From: Streptomyces rhizosphaerihabitans
GTDB taxonomy: Bacteria; Actinomycetota; Actinomycetes; Streptomycetales; Streptomycetaceae
DNA length: 64,000 nt
Direction: 5' to 3'
NCBI RefSeq assembly: GCF_025399795.1
Contig: NZ_JAODTZ010000012.1
Coordinates: 62,001-126,000 of the forward strand
A model generated the notes under the pieces. That model ran no database searches. It was given only the letters and a program-made list of their open reading frames with translations, and had not been told where the DNA came from. Below are positions 23,872-32,706 of the stretch, piece after piece; position 1 is the first letter of the stretch, and each line of letters starts with the position of its first letter. The translations under genes were made by a program, and so were the position numbers.

Positions 23872-26800
23872 TTGAGAACGGGTAGATGGCCCCGGCGCAG
23901 AATCGCCGGGGCCGTATCGGCGGTGCTGATCGGCACCCTGTTGCAAGGGGCGGGTACGCCTCTTGCCCAGGCGGACGACATGCCGGGGATCCCGGCGTCG
24001 GAGAAGGCCCTCACCGGCCACGGCGTGAAGTCGTTGCCGCGTGGGACGGAGGACGAGCCGAGGGTACCGGCGAAGGCGCCCCGGCATGCCTGGCCGCAGA
24101 GTGGCACGGCGAAGGTCACGCTGACACCGGGGGCCAAGGCGGTGACCCGGCGTGCCGGCAAGCTGCCAGTGTTCCTGACGGCTCCTGCCGCGAGTAAGAA
24201 CCAGAAGACGGCCAAGGCGTCGGCGACCACGCTCTCGGGCACGGCGACCGTGAAGGTACTGGGCGAGACCGCCGCCCGAAAGGCGGGCGTCGACGGACTG
24301 CTGTTCTCCGTTCGCCGCGCGCCCGATGCCGAAGGAACCAAGGTCGGCATAGGCGTCGACACCTCCGCGTTCGCGCAGAGTTACGGCGGCGCCTACGCGT
24401 CCCGTCTGAAGCTGGTGCAGCTGCCCGCGTGCGCCGCGACGACCCCGGAGCTGGCGAAGTGCCGCACCGGCGAGACTCTCGACGCGCGCAACAGCGGGAC
24501 CACGCTCACCGCCGCGACCACCCTCGGCGCCACGCCGACCCTGCTCGCGGCGACCACGGCCGCCGAGGGCGGCACCTCCAGCGAGCACGGCGACTACTCC
24601 GCCAGCCAGCTGTCCGCCTCGGCGACCTGGTCGACGGACCTCAGCTCCGGCAGCTTCTCGTGGTCGTACGACATGCCGGTGCCGGGTGTGCCCGGCAAGA
24701 TGGCGCCCCAGGTGGGTCTGTCGTACAACTCCGGTGGTGTCGACGGTCGGACGTCGGCGACCAACAACCAGTCGTCGTGGGCCGGTGACGGTTTCGCGCT
24801 GTGGCCCGGTTCGGTGGATCGCAGTTACAAGCCGTGCGCCGACGACGACGTGAAGAACGCCGACGGCAAGAAGCCCGGCGACATGTGCTGGGCGTACGAC
24901 AACGCCACGATCTCGTTCAACGGTCACGCGGGTGAGTTGATCCCGGACGGCACCGACAAGTTCAAGATCAAGGGCGACGACGGCACCAAGGTCGAGCGGG
25001 TCTACGGTTCCACCACCGACGTCCGCTCCAACGGCGCCCGCAACGACGAGTACTGGAAGGTGACGACCACCGACGGCACCCAGTACTTCTTCGGATACAA
25101 CCGTCTCCCCGGTTGGGCGTCGGGCAAGGACACCACCGACTCCACCTGGACGGTCCCGGTCTACGGCGACGACGCCGGCGAGCCGTGCCACCAGGCGTCG
25201 TTCGAGGATTCCTGGTGCCAGCAGGCGTGGCGCTGGAACCTCGACTACGTCGTGGACGTGCACGGCAACGCGATGGCGTACTACTACAAGAAGGAATCCA
25301 ACTACTACGCCCGCAACTTCAAGCCCGCCGACGAGACGGTCTACGACCGCGGCGGCTACGTCGACCACATCGACTACGGGTTGCGCAAGGACACCGTCTC
25401 CTCGGCCAAGGCCCTGGCCCGGGTGGACTTCTCCAACACCGAGCGCTGCCTGCCCGAGACCGGCGTGACGTGTGACCCGTCGACGATCGACGACAAGAAG
25501 TTCTACTGGTACGACACTCCGTGGGACCTGAACTGCAAGTCCGGCGAGGACTGCACCAAGTCCGCGTCGCCCAGCTTCTGGACCCGCAAGAAGCTGTCCT
25601 CGGTCACCACCAACGTGCTGAAGTCGGACGGCACCTACACGCCGATCGACACCTGGGCCCTGGGTTACCGCTGGGGCATGGCGGACATCGACTACCAGCT
25701 GCTGCTGGACTCGATCCAGCACACCGGCAAGTCGGCCACCCCCGCGATCACGCTGCCGAAGGTCACCTTCGGCTACGACCAGCGGGCCAACCGCCTCGAC
25801 ATCGCCGGTGACGACACCGCCCCCTTCATCAAGGAGCGGCTGTCCACCATCGCCGACGAGTCCGGCGGCCAGATCGACGTCGCCTACTCCTCCTCGGCCT
25901 GCGACGCGAGCAACCTGCCCACTCCGCAGACCAACACCACCCGCTGCTACCCGGTGTACTTCACCAAGTCCGGTGACGCCGACCCGTCGCTGCAGTGGTT
26001 CAACAAGTACGTCGTCGAGGCGATCACCCAGACCGACCGCACCAAGGCCTCCCCCGACCAGGTCACGCGCTACGACTACCTGGACGGCGCGGCCTGGCAC
26101 TACACCGACGACGACGGCCTGACCAAGGAGAAGTACAAGACCTGGTCGCAGTGGCGCGGCTACGCCCACGTCCGCGTGCGCACCGGCGGTCAGGACCCGG
26201 TCGGGATGAAGTCGCAGGACGATCACTGGTTCCTGCGGGGCATGGACGGCGACCGCAAGGGCACGTCCACGGACGACGGCACGAAGTCCGTGACGGTATC
26301 CGACGACAACGGTGGCACGATCACCGACCACGATTCCGCGGCCGGTTTCGAGTACAAGACCGAGCAGTACAGCGGTCCGGGCGGCCGGGTGCTGGAGAAG
26401 TCCGTCAGTACCCCCTGGCACCACGAGACAGCCAAGCGGGTGCGTTCCTGGGGCACCACCACCGCCAACCTGACCGGCACCGCCTCGACCCGCACCTGGA
26501 CCTCGCTGGACGACGGCGTCGGCGAGAAGTGGCAGACGACGTCCGAGTCCAGCACCTTCGAGAACACCGCCGGCCGGGTCGTGCAGAGCGAGGACCTCGG
26601 CGACATCTCGACGGCCAAGGACGACCAGTGCACCCGCACCACCTACGTCGACAACACCACCGCCTGGATCCTGACCAAGCCGTCCCGGGTGGAGACCGTC
26701 GCGGTCAAGTGTGACACCACGCCGGACCGCAAGGCCGACGTCATCACCGACGTCCGTACGGCCTATGACGGCCAGGGGTACAACGCGGCGCCGACCAAGG

Positions 26801-29800
26801 GCGATTCCACCAGGCTGGCCGCGCTGAAATCCCACAACGGCACCACGGCCACCTACATGGAATCCGGTGTCACCTACGACACCACCTACGGGCGCCAGCT
26901 GAGCAGCACCGACATCACGGGCACCGTCACCGCCACCGAGAGCACCGCGCCGGTGCGCACCGACCGGACCGACGGCCGGACCACCACCACGGTCTACACG
27001 CCCGCGACCGGTTTCCCGACCACGATGAAGGTGACCACCCCGCCCGCCACCGCGGGCAGCAGCACCACGGCGCAGACCCAGACCACGACTTACGACGCCG
27101 CCCGCGGCCTGCCGGTCTCGGGGCTCGACACCAACAACAAGCAGAGCGACACCACCTATGACGCGCTGGGCCGCAGGCTCAAGATCTGGCTGCCCAACCG
27201 CTCCAAGACCAGCGACACCCCGAACTACGAGTTCGCCTACACCATCACCGACGGCAAGCCCGTCGCCGTCACGACCAAGGTTCTGAAGAACGACGGTTCC
27301 CAGCGGGCCTCGTACGTGCTGTACGACGGCTTCCTGCGGGAGCGTCAGGCCCAGGCACCAGGTCCCGGCGGCGGACGGGTGGTCAGCGACACCTTCTACG
27401 ACGAGCGTGGTCTGACGGCGAAGGCGTTCGCGCCGTACTACAACACGGCGGCCCCCTCCACCGAGCTGCTCAAGCTCGACGACGCGCTGGCGGTGGAGAC
27501 CCAGACCTGGAACACCTTCGACGGCCTCGGCCGCGTCGTGAAGTCCCAGCAGGTCGCGGGCAACGGCGACGGCGGCAAGGTGCTGGCCACCACCAGCACC
27601 AGCTACGGCGGCGACCGCACCTCGGTCACCCCGCCTGCGGGCGGCACGGCCACCACCACGATCACCGACGCGCGGGGCCGCACCACAGACCTGCTGCAGT
27701 ACAAGGCCGCCACGCCCACCGGCGCGGCGGACACCACCCACTACGACTACGACCCGGCGGACAGGGTCACCGCGGTCACCGACCCGGCCGGCAACCACTG
27801 GACGTACACCTACGACCAGCGCGGCAACCTGACCGGCGCACACGACCCGGACAAGGGCGACAGCACTTACGTTTTCGATGACCGCAACCTGCTGATCTCC
27901 AGCACCGACGACCGCACGCCGAAGCAGAAGATCACCCACGTCTACGACGATCTCGGCCGTGAGCTGGAAACCCACGACGGCGACGCGAGCGGCCCGCTGC
28001 TCGTCAAGCGCGTCTGGGACCCGTCCGGTGCCGAGGGGCAGCCGGCCTCGGTGACCCGCTACATCGGCGGGGCGAGCGGCAGCGCCTACACCACGACCTT
28101 CAACATCTACGACACTCTCTACCGGGTCAACCGGGCCACCATCAGCATCCCCGCGACGACGGAGAACGGTGCCCTGGCCGGCTCCTACCAGTCGAACACC
28201 AAGTACAACACCGACGGCACCGTGCAGTCGAGCAGCTACCCGGCCGCCGGCAGCCTCGCCGCGGACGTCATCACCCCCACCTACGACGACCTGATGCGAC
28301 CGGTCGCCCTCACCGGTACCGGCGGCGTCAGCTACATCACCAACACCTCCTACAGCTACACGGGCAAGCCGCTGCAGTTCACCTACCAGAGCGGTGCCAA
28401 GAAGACCCAGGTCACCAACACCTACCAGTGGGGCACCCAGCGCCTGGACAACTCGCGGGTGGACCGCGAGGGAGTGCCCGGCGTCGACAAGTCCTCCACC
28501 TTCGGGTACGACGACGCCGGCAACATCACCTCCATCAGCGACGTCTCCCGTGACGGCACCGACAACCAGTGCTTCCAGTACGACTACCTCGACCGTCTCA
28601 CCGAGGCCTGGGCCCAGGGCAGCACCGGCTGCTCCGCCACCCCCAGCGGCTCCCTTCTCGGCGGCCCGGCGCCGTACTGGACGTCCTACACCTACGACGT
28701 CACCGGCAACCGGCACACCGAGACCCTGCACGACCCGACGGGCGACGCGGCCAAGGACAGCAAGCGCACCTACTCCTATCCCGACCCGAAGTTGCCGCAG
28801 CCGCACGGCCTCACCAAGGTGAGCACCGAGAGCCCCGCCGGCACGGCGGTCGACTCGTACACCTACGACGGGATCGGCAACACCCAGACCCGTACCCTCG
28901 GCGGTGACAAGCAGGTTCTCGACTGGGACGCCGAGAGCCACCTGGCGAAGGTCACCCAGGGTGCCAAGAGCACCTCGTACGTGTACGACGCCGACGGCAA
29001 CCGCCTGATCCGGCGCACCGACAGCGAGACCACCCTCTACCTCGGCTCCACCGAGATCACCCTCGCCAAGACCTCCGGCAGCACTCCCAAGGCCACCCGC
29101 TACTACGACCTCGGCGGCGGCAACCAGGCCATTCGCACCGACGACGGCAAGCTCTCCTTCCTCCTCGGCGACCACCACGGCACCTCCGAACTCGCCGTGA
29201 ACGCGGCCGATCTGTCCATGCAGCAGCGTCGCTCCACCCCGTTCGGAGCCCCGCGTGGCAAGGCCCCGTCCTCCTGGCCCGGCGAGAAGGGCTTCATCGG
29301 CGGCACCCAGGACGCCTCGACGGGCCTCACCCACCTCGGCGCCCGCGAGTACGACCCGGACACCGGCCGTTTCGCCAGCCTTGACCCGGTCATGAACACG
29401 GCCGACCCGCAGCAGATGAACGGCTACAGCTACACCGAGAACAATCCGGTCACCTTCAGCGATCCGACCGGCCGCACCAAGTGCGACGTCAACCCGGAAC
29501 TCTGCGGGAAGAAGGACAACACCAACACCTGCAAAGCGGCCTGCATCAAGAAGAACAAAGAAAAGGGCGACAAGGCCAACCGGGAAACCCAGGAGTACTT
29601 CGCCAAGAAGCGGAAGAAGGAACTCCAGGATGCCTACAACTACTTCTTCAAGGCCGACCAGTGCCGCTATAACGCAAGCCCCTACGCGACCGTCTACACT
29701 CCGCTCGCCCTGAGCTGCTTCACGCAGGCGGAGATGGACGCCAGCAGGGAACTCGACAAGCAGTTCCTCTCCGCGCTCGGTGACATGACCGTCTTCGAGC

Positions 29801-30804
29801 CGGCGTACCAGTGCATGGTCAACAACAACCAGGACAAGTGCGACACCCTCGGCGAGGCGATGTCCACCTGGGACCTCGGCGGTATCGCTCGCGGGTCGAC
29901 GCGGATGGCCCGCATGCTGGCCCGGATGGAACGGGGGCTGTGCAGCTTCACCCCGAAGACCAAGGTGCTCATGAAGAACGGGCGCACCAAGGCGATCGCC
30001 AAGATCAAGCCGGGTGACGAGGTCGAGGCCGCCGATCCCGGGACCGGCCGGCACAAGGGCCCCCGGAAGGTGGCCGCCCGTCTTGTCCACCGCGACGACG
30101 AACTCGTCGACCTGAGCGTCCGTGACGCGAAGGGGCGGACCGCCACCATCCACGCCACGGCCAATCACCCCTTCTGGGACGACACCGCCCGCGCCTGGGT
30201 CCAGGCCGGCACCCTGGTGCCGGGCCATGCCCTGATCACCGCCGCCGGCCGCCGGATCGCCCTCGCCGGGGTGAAGTCCGTTCCCGGCGCGGCCGACATG
30301 TACAACCTCACCGTCGAGGACCTGCACACGTACTACGTGCTCGCCGGTTCCACGCCGGTACTGGTCCACAACTGCAATCTCGCTCTTGGCTGGCGCACGA
30401 TGGGAACCGAGGAGTGGGCGAAGGAGAACAAATTCCTTCACATGCTGAACAACCCCAATGACGGGTGGAAGGCCCCTGTGCAGCGTATGATCGGCGACCC
30501 CAATGTCACCGGTCTTCACGTCAACATGAAGGGGTGGGACACCAGTTTCAACGGTGCGGTGAGGAACGGTCTCTCAGGAGATGGGAAAGCCACGGAACTC
30601 GAGATGAGCTGGATCGCCAGGGCGGTGGCCAATGGTCAGCGTTCATGGGACAGTGTGCATTTCTACAACGAGGGTCCGGGCGGAAAGATCGTCGAAGTGC
30701 CCCGACCCGCTGAGCCCGACTGGTCCACCTTCGGTAAACTGGATCCGGTCAGGAGCACGATGACCACGTGCAATTGTGAAGGGTCGATTCCCTGGGATGA
30801 ATAG
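23872..30804 (+). CDS. RHS/YD-repeat polymorphic toxin with Hint domain and C-terminal toxin module
   Basis: The product is 2310 aa. It has a signal peptide at residues 1-34, a long N-terminal region (SpvB/TcdB-like shell), many YD repeats at ~900-1800 (YDYDPADRVTAVTDPAGN type), and the RHS core motif REYDPDTGRF near 1825 followed by NGYSYTENNPVTFSDPTG. There is a linker rich in Lys and Cys, then a Hint/intein-like self-cleaving domain from C2024 (CSFTPKTKVLM) through TANHPFW to VHNC2168. The final ~142 residues are an unrecognised toxin-like domain. The TTG start has AGAGG 7 nt upstream; an ATG at 23857 is less well placed. The immunity-position gene overlaps its stop. Confidence 0.88.
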   Translation: MRTGRWPRRRIAGAVSAVLIGTLLQGAGTPLAQADDMPGIPASEKALTGHGVKSLPRGTEDEPRVPAKAPRHAWPQSGTAKVTLTPGAKAVTRRAGKLPVFLTAPAASKNQKTAKASATTLSGTATVKVLGETAARKAGVDGLLFSVRRAPDAEGTKVGIGVDTSAFAQSYGGAYASRLKLVQLPACAATTPELAKCRTGETLDARNSGTTLTAATTLGATPTLLAATTAAEGGTSSEHGDYSASQLSASATWSTDLSSGSFSWSYDMPVPGVPGKMAPQVGLSYNSGGVDGRTSATNNQSSWAGDGFALWPGSVDRSYKPCADDDVKNADGKKPGDMCWAYDNATISFNGHAGELIPDGTDKFKIKGDDGTKVERVYGSTTDVRSNGARNDEYWKVTTTDGTQYFFGYNRLPGWASGKDTTDSTWTVPVYGDDAGEPCHQASFEDSWCQQAWRWNLDYVVDVHGNAMAYYYKKESNYYARNFKPADETVYDRGGYVDHIDYGLRKDTVSSAKALARVDFSNTERCLPETGVTCDPSTIDDKKFYWYDTPWDLNCKSGEDCTKSASPSFWTRKKLSSVTTNVLKSDGTYTPIDTWALGYRWGMADIDYQLLLDSIQHTGKSATPAITLPKVTFGYDQRANRLDIAGDDTAPFIKERLSTIADESGGQIDVAYSSSACDASNLPTPQTNTTRCYPVYFTKSGDADPSLQWFNKYVVEAITQTDRTKASPDQVTRYDYLDGAAWHYTDDDGLTKEKYKTWSQWRGYAHVRVRTGGQDPVGMKSQDDHWFLRGMDGDRKGTSTDDGTKSVTVSDDNGGTITDHDSAAGFEYKTEQYSGPGGRVLEKSVSTPWHHETAKRVRSWGTTTANLTGTASTRTWTSLDDGVGEKWQTTSESSTFENTAGRVVQSEDLGDISTAKDDQCTRTTYVDNTTAWILTKPSRVETVAVKCDTTPDRKADVITDVRTAYDGQGYNAAPTKGDSTRLAALKSHNGTTATYMESGVTYDTTYGRQLSSTDITGTVTATESTAPVRTDRTDGRTTTTVYTPATGFPTTMKVTTPPATAGSSTTAQTQTTTYDAARGLPVSGLDTNNKQSDTTYDALGRRLKIWLPNRSKTSDTPNYEFAYTITDGKPVAVTTKVLKNDGSQRASYVLYDGFLRERQAQAPGPGGGRVVSDTFYDERGLTAKAFAPYYNTAAPSTELLKLDDALAVETQTWNTFDGLGRVVKSQQVAGNGDGGKVLATTSTSYGGDRTSVTPPAGGTATTTITDARGRTTDLLQYKAATPTGAADTTHYDYDPADRVTAVTDPAGNHWTYTYDQRGNLTGAHDPDKGDSTYVFDDRNLLISSTDDRTPKQKITHVYDDLGRELETHDGDASGPLLVKRVWDPSGAEGQPASVTRYIGGASGSAYTTTFNIYDTLYRVNRATISIPATTENGALAGSYQSNTKYNTDGTVQSSSYPAAGSLAADVITPTYDDLMRPVALTGTGGVSYITNTSYSYTGKPLQFTYQSGAKKTQVTNTYQWGTQRLDNSRVDREGVPGVDKSSTFGYDDAGNITSISDVSRDGTDNQCFQYDYLDRLTEAWAQGSTGCSATPSGSLLGGPAPYWTSYTYDVTGNRHTETLHDPTGDAAKDSKRTYSYPDPKLPQPHGLTKVSTESPAGTAVDSYTYDGIGNTQTRTLGGDKQVLDWDAESHLAKVTQGAKSTSYVYDADGNRLIRRTDSETTLYLGSTEITLAKTSGSTPKATRYYDLGGGNQAIRTDDGKLSFLLGDHHGTSELAVNAADLSMQQRRSTPFGAPRGKAPSSWPGEKGFIGGTQDASTGLTHLGAREYDPDTGRFASLDPVMNTADPQQMNGYSYTENNPVTFSDPTGRTKCDVNPELCGKKDNTNTCKAACIKKNKEKGDKANRETQEYFAKKRKKELQDAYNYFFKADQCRYNASPYATVYTPLALSCFTQAEMDASRELDKQFLSALGDMTVFEPAYQCMVNNNQDKCDTLGEAMSTWDLGGIARGSTRMARMLARMERGLCSFTPKTKVLMKNGRTKAIAKIKPGDEVEAADPGTGRHKGPRKVAARLVHRDDELVDLSVRDAKGRTATIHATANHPFWDDTARAWVQAGTLVPGHALITAAGRRIALAGVKSVPGAADMYNLTVEDLHTYYVLAGSTPVLVHNCNLALGWRTMGTEEWAKENKFLHMLNNPNDGWKAPVQRMIGDPNVTGLHVNMKGWDTSFNGAVRNGLSGDGKATELEMSWIARAVANGQRSWDSVHFYNEGPGGKIVEVPRPAEPDWSTFGKLDPVRSTMTTCNCEGSIPWDE

Positions 30805-31477
30805 CAAGATGCCATCGAATGACTCATGGGATCCGACAGTTCTTTACTCCGACCTCGACATGTCCGAGGGTCTGGCCGAAGCGCTGAAGCGCAGCGCTTC
30901 CGGTATCGGGTTGACGCTTGACGGGCTCGTCGACGGATTCGGCCGGGCGGAACTCGTCACCGGCCGCGGTATCGTCTCGATCCACGTCGGGGCCTGGGAG
31001 AGGGGCTTCGGCATCGGAATTCACGAGTCCGGTATCGAATGGGCGTCGGGAGCGACCGATGACCTCGGTCAGGTCCTCCGGTCGATCGCCGCCTGGCAGG
31101 ACGGCGAGCCTCTCGATGACCACGTGTTGGAATTCCCGTTCATGAAACCGGGGAAGCTGGCGCGCGCATTCGCGGAGGGAAGGGTCGCCGAGGCCCAGTG
31201 GCAGGATCTGCTGGATTCGGAGTACCGCACGGGGGGCCAGCAACTGCTCGTCCGGCTTGCCCAGTTCGGTGAACTGCGGAGCTTCTTTCCGGAGATCAGC
31301 TACGGCGAGCTCCGCTTCACCGAGGCTCCGCCCCGGCAGGGCGACCGGATGTTCCGCGTTCAGAGCGACGGGGCGGTGTTCCGTGTGCGGGAATCCGGAC
31401 CGGAGCGCCGGGAGTACGCCCTGGGCGGCCTTGACGAAGTGGCTCGTCGCATCGTCGAGTTCTTTGCCGCCGACTGA
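30797..31477 (+). CDS. DUF6193-type protein, candidate immunity protein of the RHS toxin
   Basis: The product is an acidic 226-aa cytosolic protein. The pattern of a ~60-residue N-terminal domain, then W-x-SGATDDLGQVLRSIAAW, a FPFMKPGKLARAFAEG-like block, AQWQDLL, and later FFPEISYGELRFT fits the DUF6193 family as I know it. The ATG at 30797 overlaps the TAG of the RHS gene by 8 bp, which couples translation and places the gene where immunity genes of polymorphic toxins sit. Family members have no proven biochemical role that I can name, so immunity is inferred from position only. Confidence 0.7.
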   Translation: MNSKMPSNDSWDPTVLYSDLDMSEGLAEALKRSASGIGLTLDGLVDGFGRAELVTGRGIVSIHVGAWERGFGIGIHESGIEWASGATDDLGQVLRSIAAWQDGEPLDDHVLEFPFMKPGKLARAFAEGRVAEAQWQDLLDSEYRTGGQQLLVRLAQFGELRSFFPEISYGELRFTEAPPRQGDRMFRVQSDGAVFRVRESGPERREYALGGLDEVARRIVEFFAAD

Positions 31478-31502
31478 CCGAGTTCCTTCGGCCGAGTGAA
31501 CT

Positions 31503-31538
31503 GAGAGCCTCACCGGATGTGATTCCGGTGGGGCTCTC
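31503..31538 (+). terminator. Hairpin terminator after the toxin/immunity unit
   Basis: GAGAGCC-t-CACCGGA (31503-31517) pairs with TCCGGTG-g-GGCTCTC (31524-31538) around a 6-nt loop. It is located 25 bp after the DUF6193 stop and marks the 3' end of the island's transcription unit. Confidence 0.7.
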
Positions 31539-31712
31539 GGCGTGTGTGACGGCGGCAGTCGACGGCAGCGTCAGAGAACGGGTGCCGCGCGAAGCGGCGG
31601 GTCGTCGCTGTCGTCGGGATCTGTGGCGGACCGTGGTGACGGGGCGCTCAGAGCAAGGAGATGCGGGCGGCCGGGAAGGCGGCAGCAAGCAGGTTGCAGA
31701 GCAAGGGAGTTC

Positions 31713-32036
31713 ATGGTGCCCACGATTCCCTCGGGGGTGGCCCCAGGAGCGTCTGCCCAGGGTGGTGCGGTCAGGCCGGCCGATCCGCGGTCGGTCGGGC
31801 GGGCGGCGCAGGTGTTCATCGCGGCGCACGCGTTGACGCAGCTGGGGGTGGGGCTCGCCGGAGGGACGGGCACCCGGGCGTTCGCCGTGGCGTCGCCGGT
31901 GGTGCCGCCGGCCCTGCTCGGCTCGGTGATCGCCTTCCTGGTGTGGTTCCGGGGCTGCAGGGTGAACGCGGAGATCCTGGCGCCGGGCACCCAGAAGCAC
32001 AGCCCGGGGCTCGCCGTCGGAGGATGGTTCATCCCG
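31713..32036 (+). pseudogene. Truncated DUF4328 gene (copy 2)
   Basis: The ATG (after AAGGGAG) begins a DUF4328 protein that runs normally through FLVWFRGCRVNAEILAPGT and GLAVGGWFIP, then loses homology exactly where the minus-strand transposase remnant begins. About 108 of the expected ~190 codons remain; the last two helices are gone. The frame stays open into the antisense of the transposase but is meaningless there. It is a paralogue of the intact gene at 17858-18454. Confidence 0.75.
31928..32036 (+). repeat. Direct repeat copy 2 (within truncated DUF4328 gene)
   Basis: This matches 18076-18184 over 109 bp without gaps. Its right end coincides with the junction to the IS3-type remnant, so homology beyond this point may have been removed by the insertion and deletion event. 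Confidence 0.75.
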
Positions 32037-32293
32037 CTCGAACCGCCACTCCTCCTCCGCCCTGGCCAGCCGCGCGTTCTCCGCCCGCAGCCGGGCCGGC
32101 TCGGCCTCGGTGTCCTGCGACGCCCCGGCGGCGACTGCACGGCCGTCGGCGTCCCGCACCAGGTTCGCAGCGTCTCGGGATCGACATCCAGATCGGCCGC
32201 GACGTCCTTGAACGTCCGCCTGCCGGCCGAAGCCCGCCGCAACGCGATCACGTCGGACCGGAACTCCGCACTGTACTTCGAGGGCCGTGCCAC
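32037..32293 (-). pseudogene. IS3-family OrfA transposase remnant (frameshifted, truncated)
   Basis: Read from a GTG at 32293, the sequence gives VARPSKYSAEFRSDVIALRR and FKDVAADLDVDPETLRTW, the N-terminal HTH of an IS3-type OrfA. A missing G near 32155 then shifts the frame. In the next frame it continues with VRDADGRAVAAG and LRAENARLARAEEEW, the leucine-zipper part, and ends abruptly at the DUF4328 junction. OrfB, the DDE catalytic part, is absent. No clear terminal inverted repeat was found. Confidence 0.75.
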
Positions 32294-32706
32294 GTGGATC
32301 TGCACCTTCCAGGATCAACAAGATCCACTGTCAGATGTGTCCACACCACGGGGATCACTTCAGGGCGCGGGGCCGTCGATGCCCTGCTCGGCCAACCTGC
32401 CGTCGTTGTCACGACCACATGGGCGGCAACCCTCCGCAACTCGCGAAACGGATGGACACAGCACCTCGCTGTGCCCATGCGTTCTGGTTTCTCGGCCCGG
32501 AAGTCCACTGCTTTCCGTGATCGTCGGCACTCCAACCCGCACCGCAGCACGGACGCTTTCGCAGCTCGACGCCCGTGATCGCGGGAGCCCGCCCGGAACG
32601 GAGGGCGGCTCATTCTCCCCAGATTTCCCCAGCGGCCACGGATGCTCTGCCGGCGCCTGCGATCGGGGCGACGCCTCACCGCGACAGCGCCTCTCGCGGT
32701 GACTGC
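32294..32706 (+). other. Gene-less stretch beside the IS remnant
   Basis: No coding sequence is supported. Frames on both strands are open but have random-looking codon use. A left end of the former insertion sequence could lie near 32330-32350 (TGTCAGATGTGTCC), but I cannot confirm an inverted-repeat partner. Confidence 0.35.

Noticed and set aside
22987..30519. A 2510-codon open frame on the minus strand antisense to the LamG/RHS genes
   Set aside because: It mirrors the G/C-rich third positions of the real plus-strand genes, has monotonous Val/Gly/Arg composition and no recognisable domain. The plus strand has signal peptides, LamG, YD repeats and a Hint domain.
31713..32702. A 330-residue DUF4328 fusion protein reading through the transposase remnant
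   Set aside because: After residue ~108 the frame is merely the antisense of the IS3 OrfA remnant; it is treated as a truncated gene.
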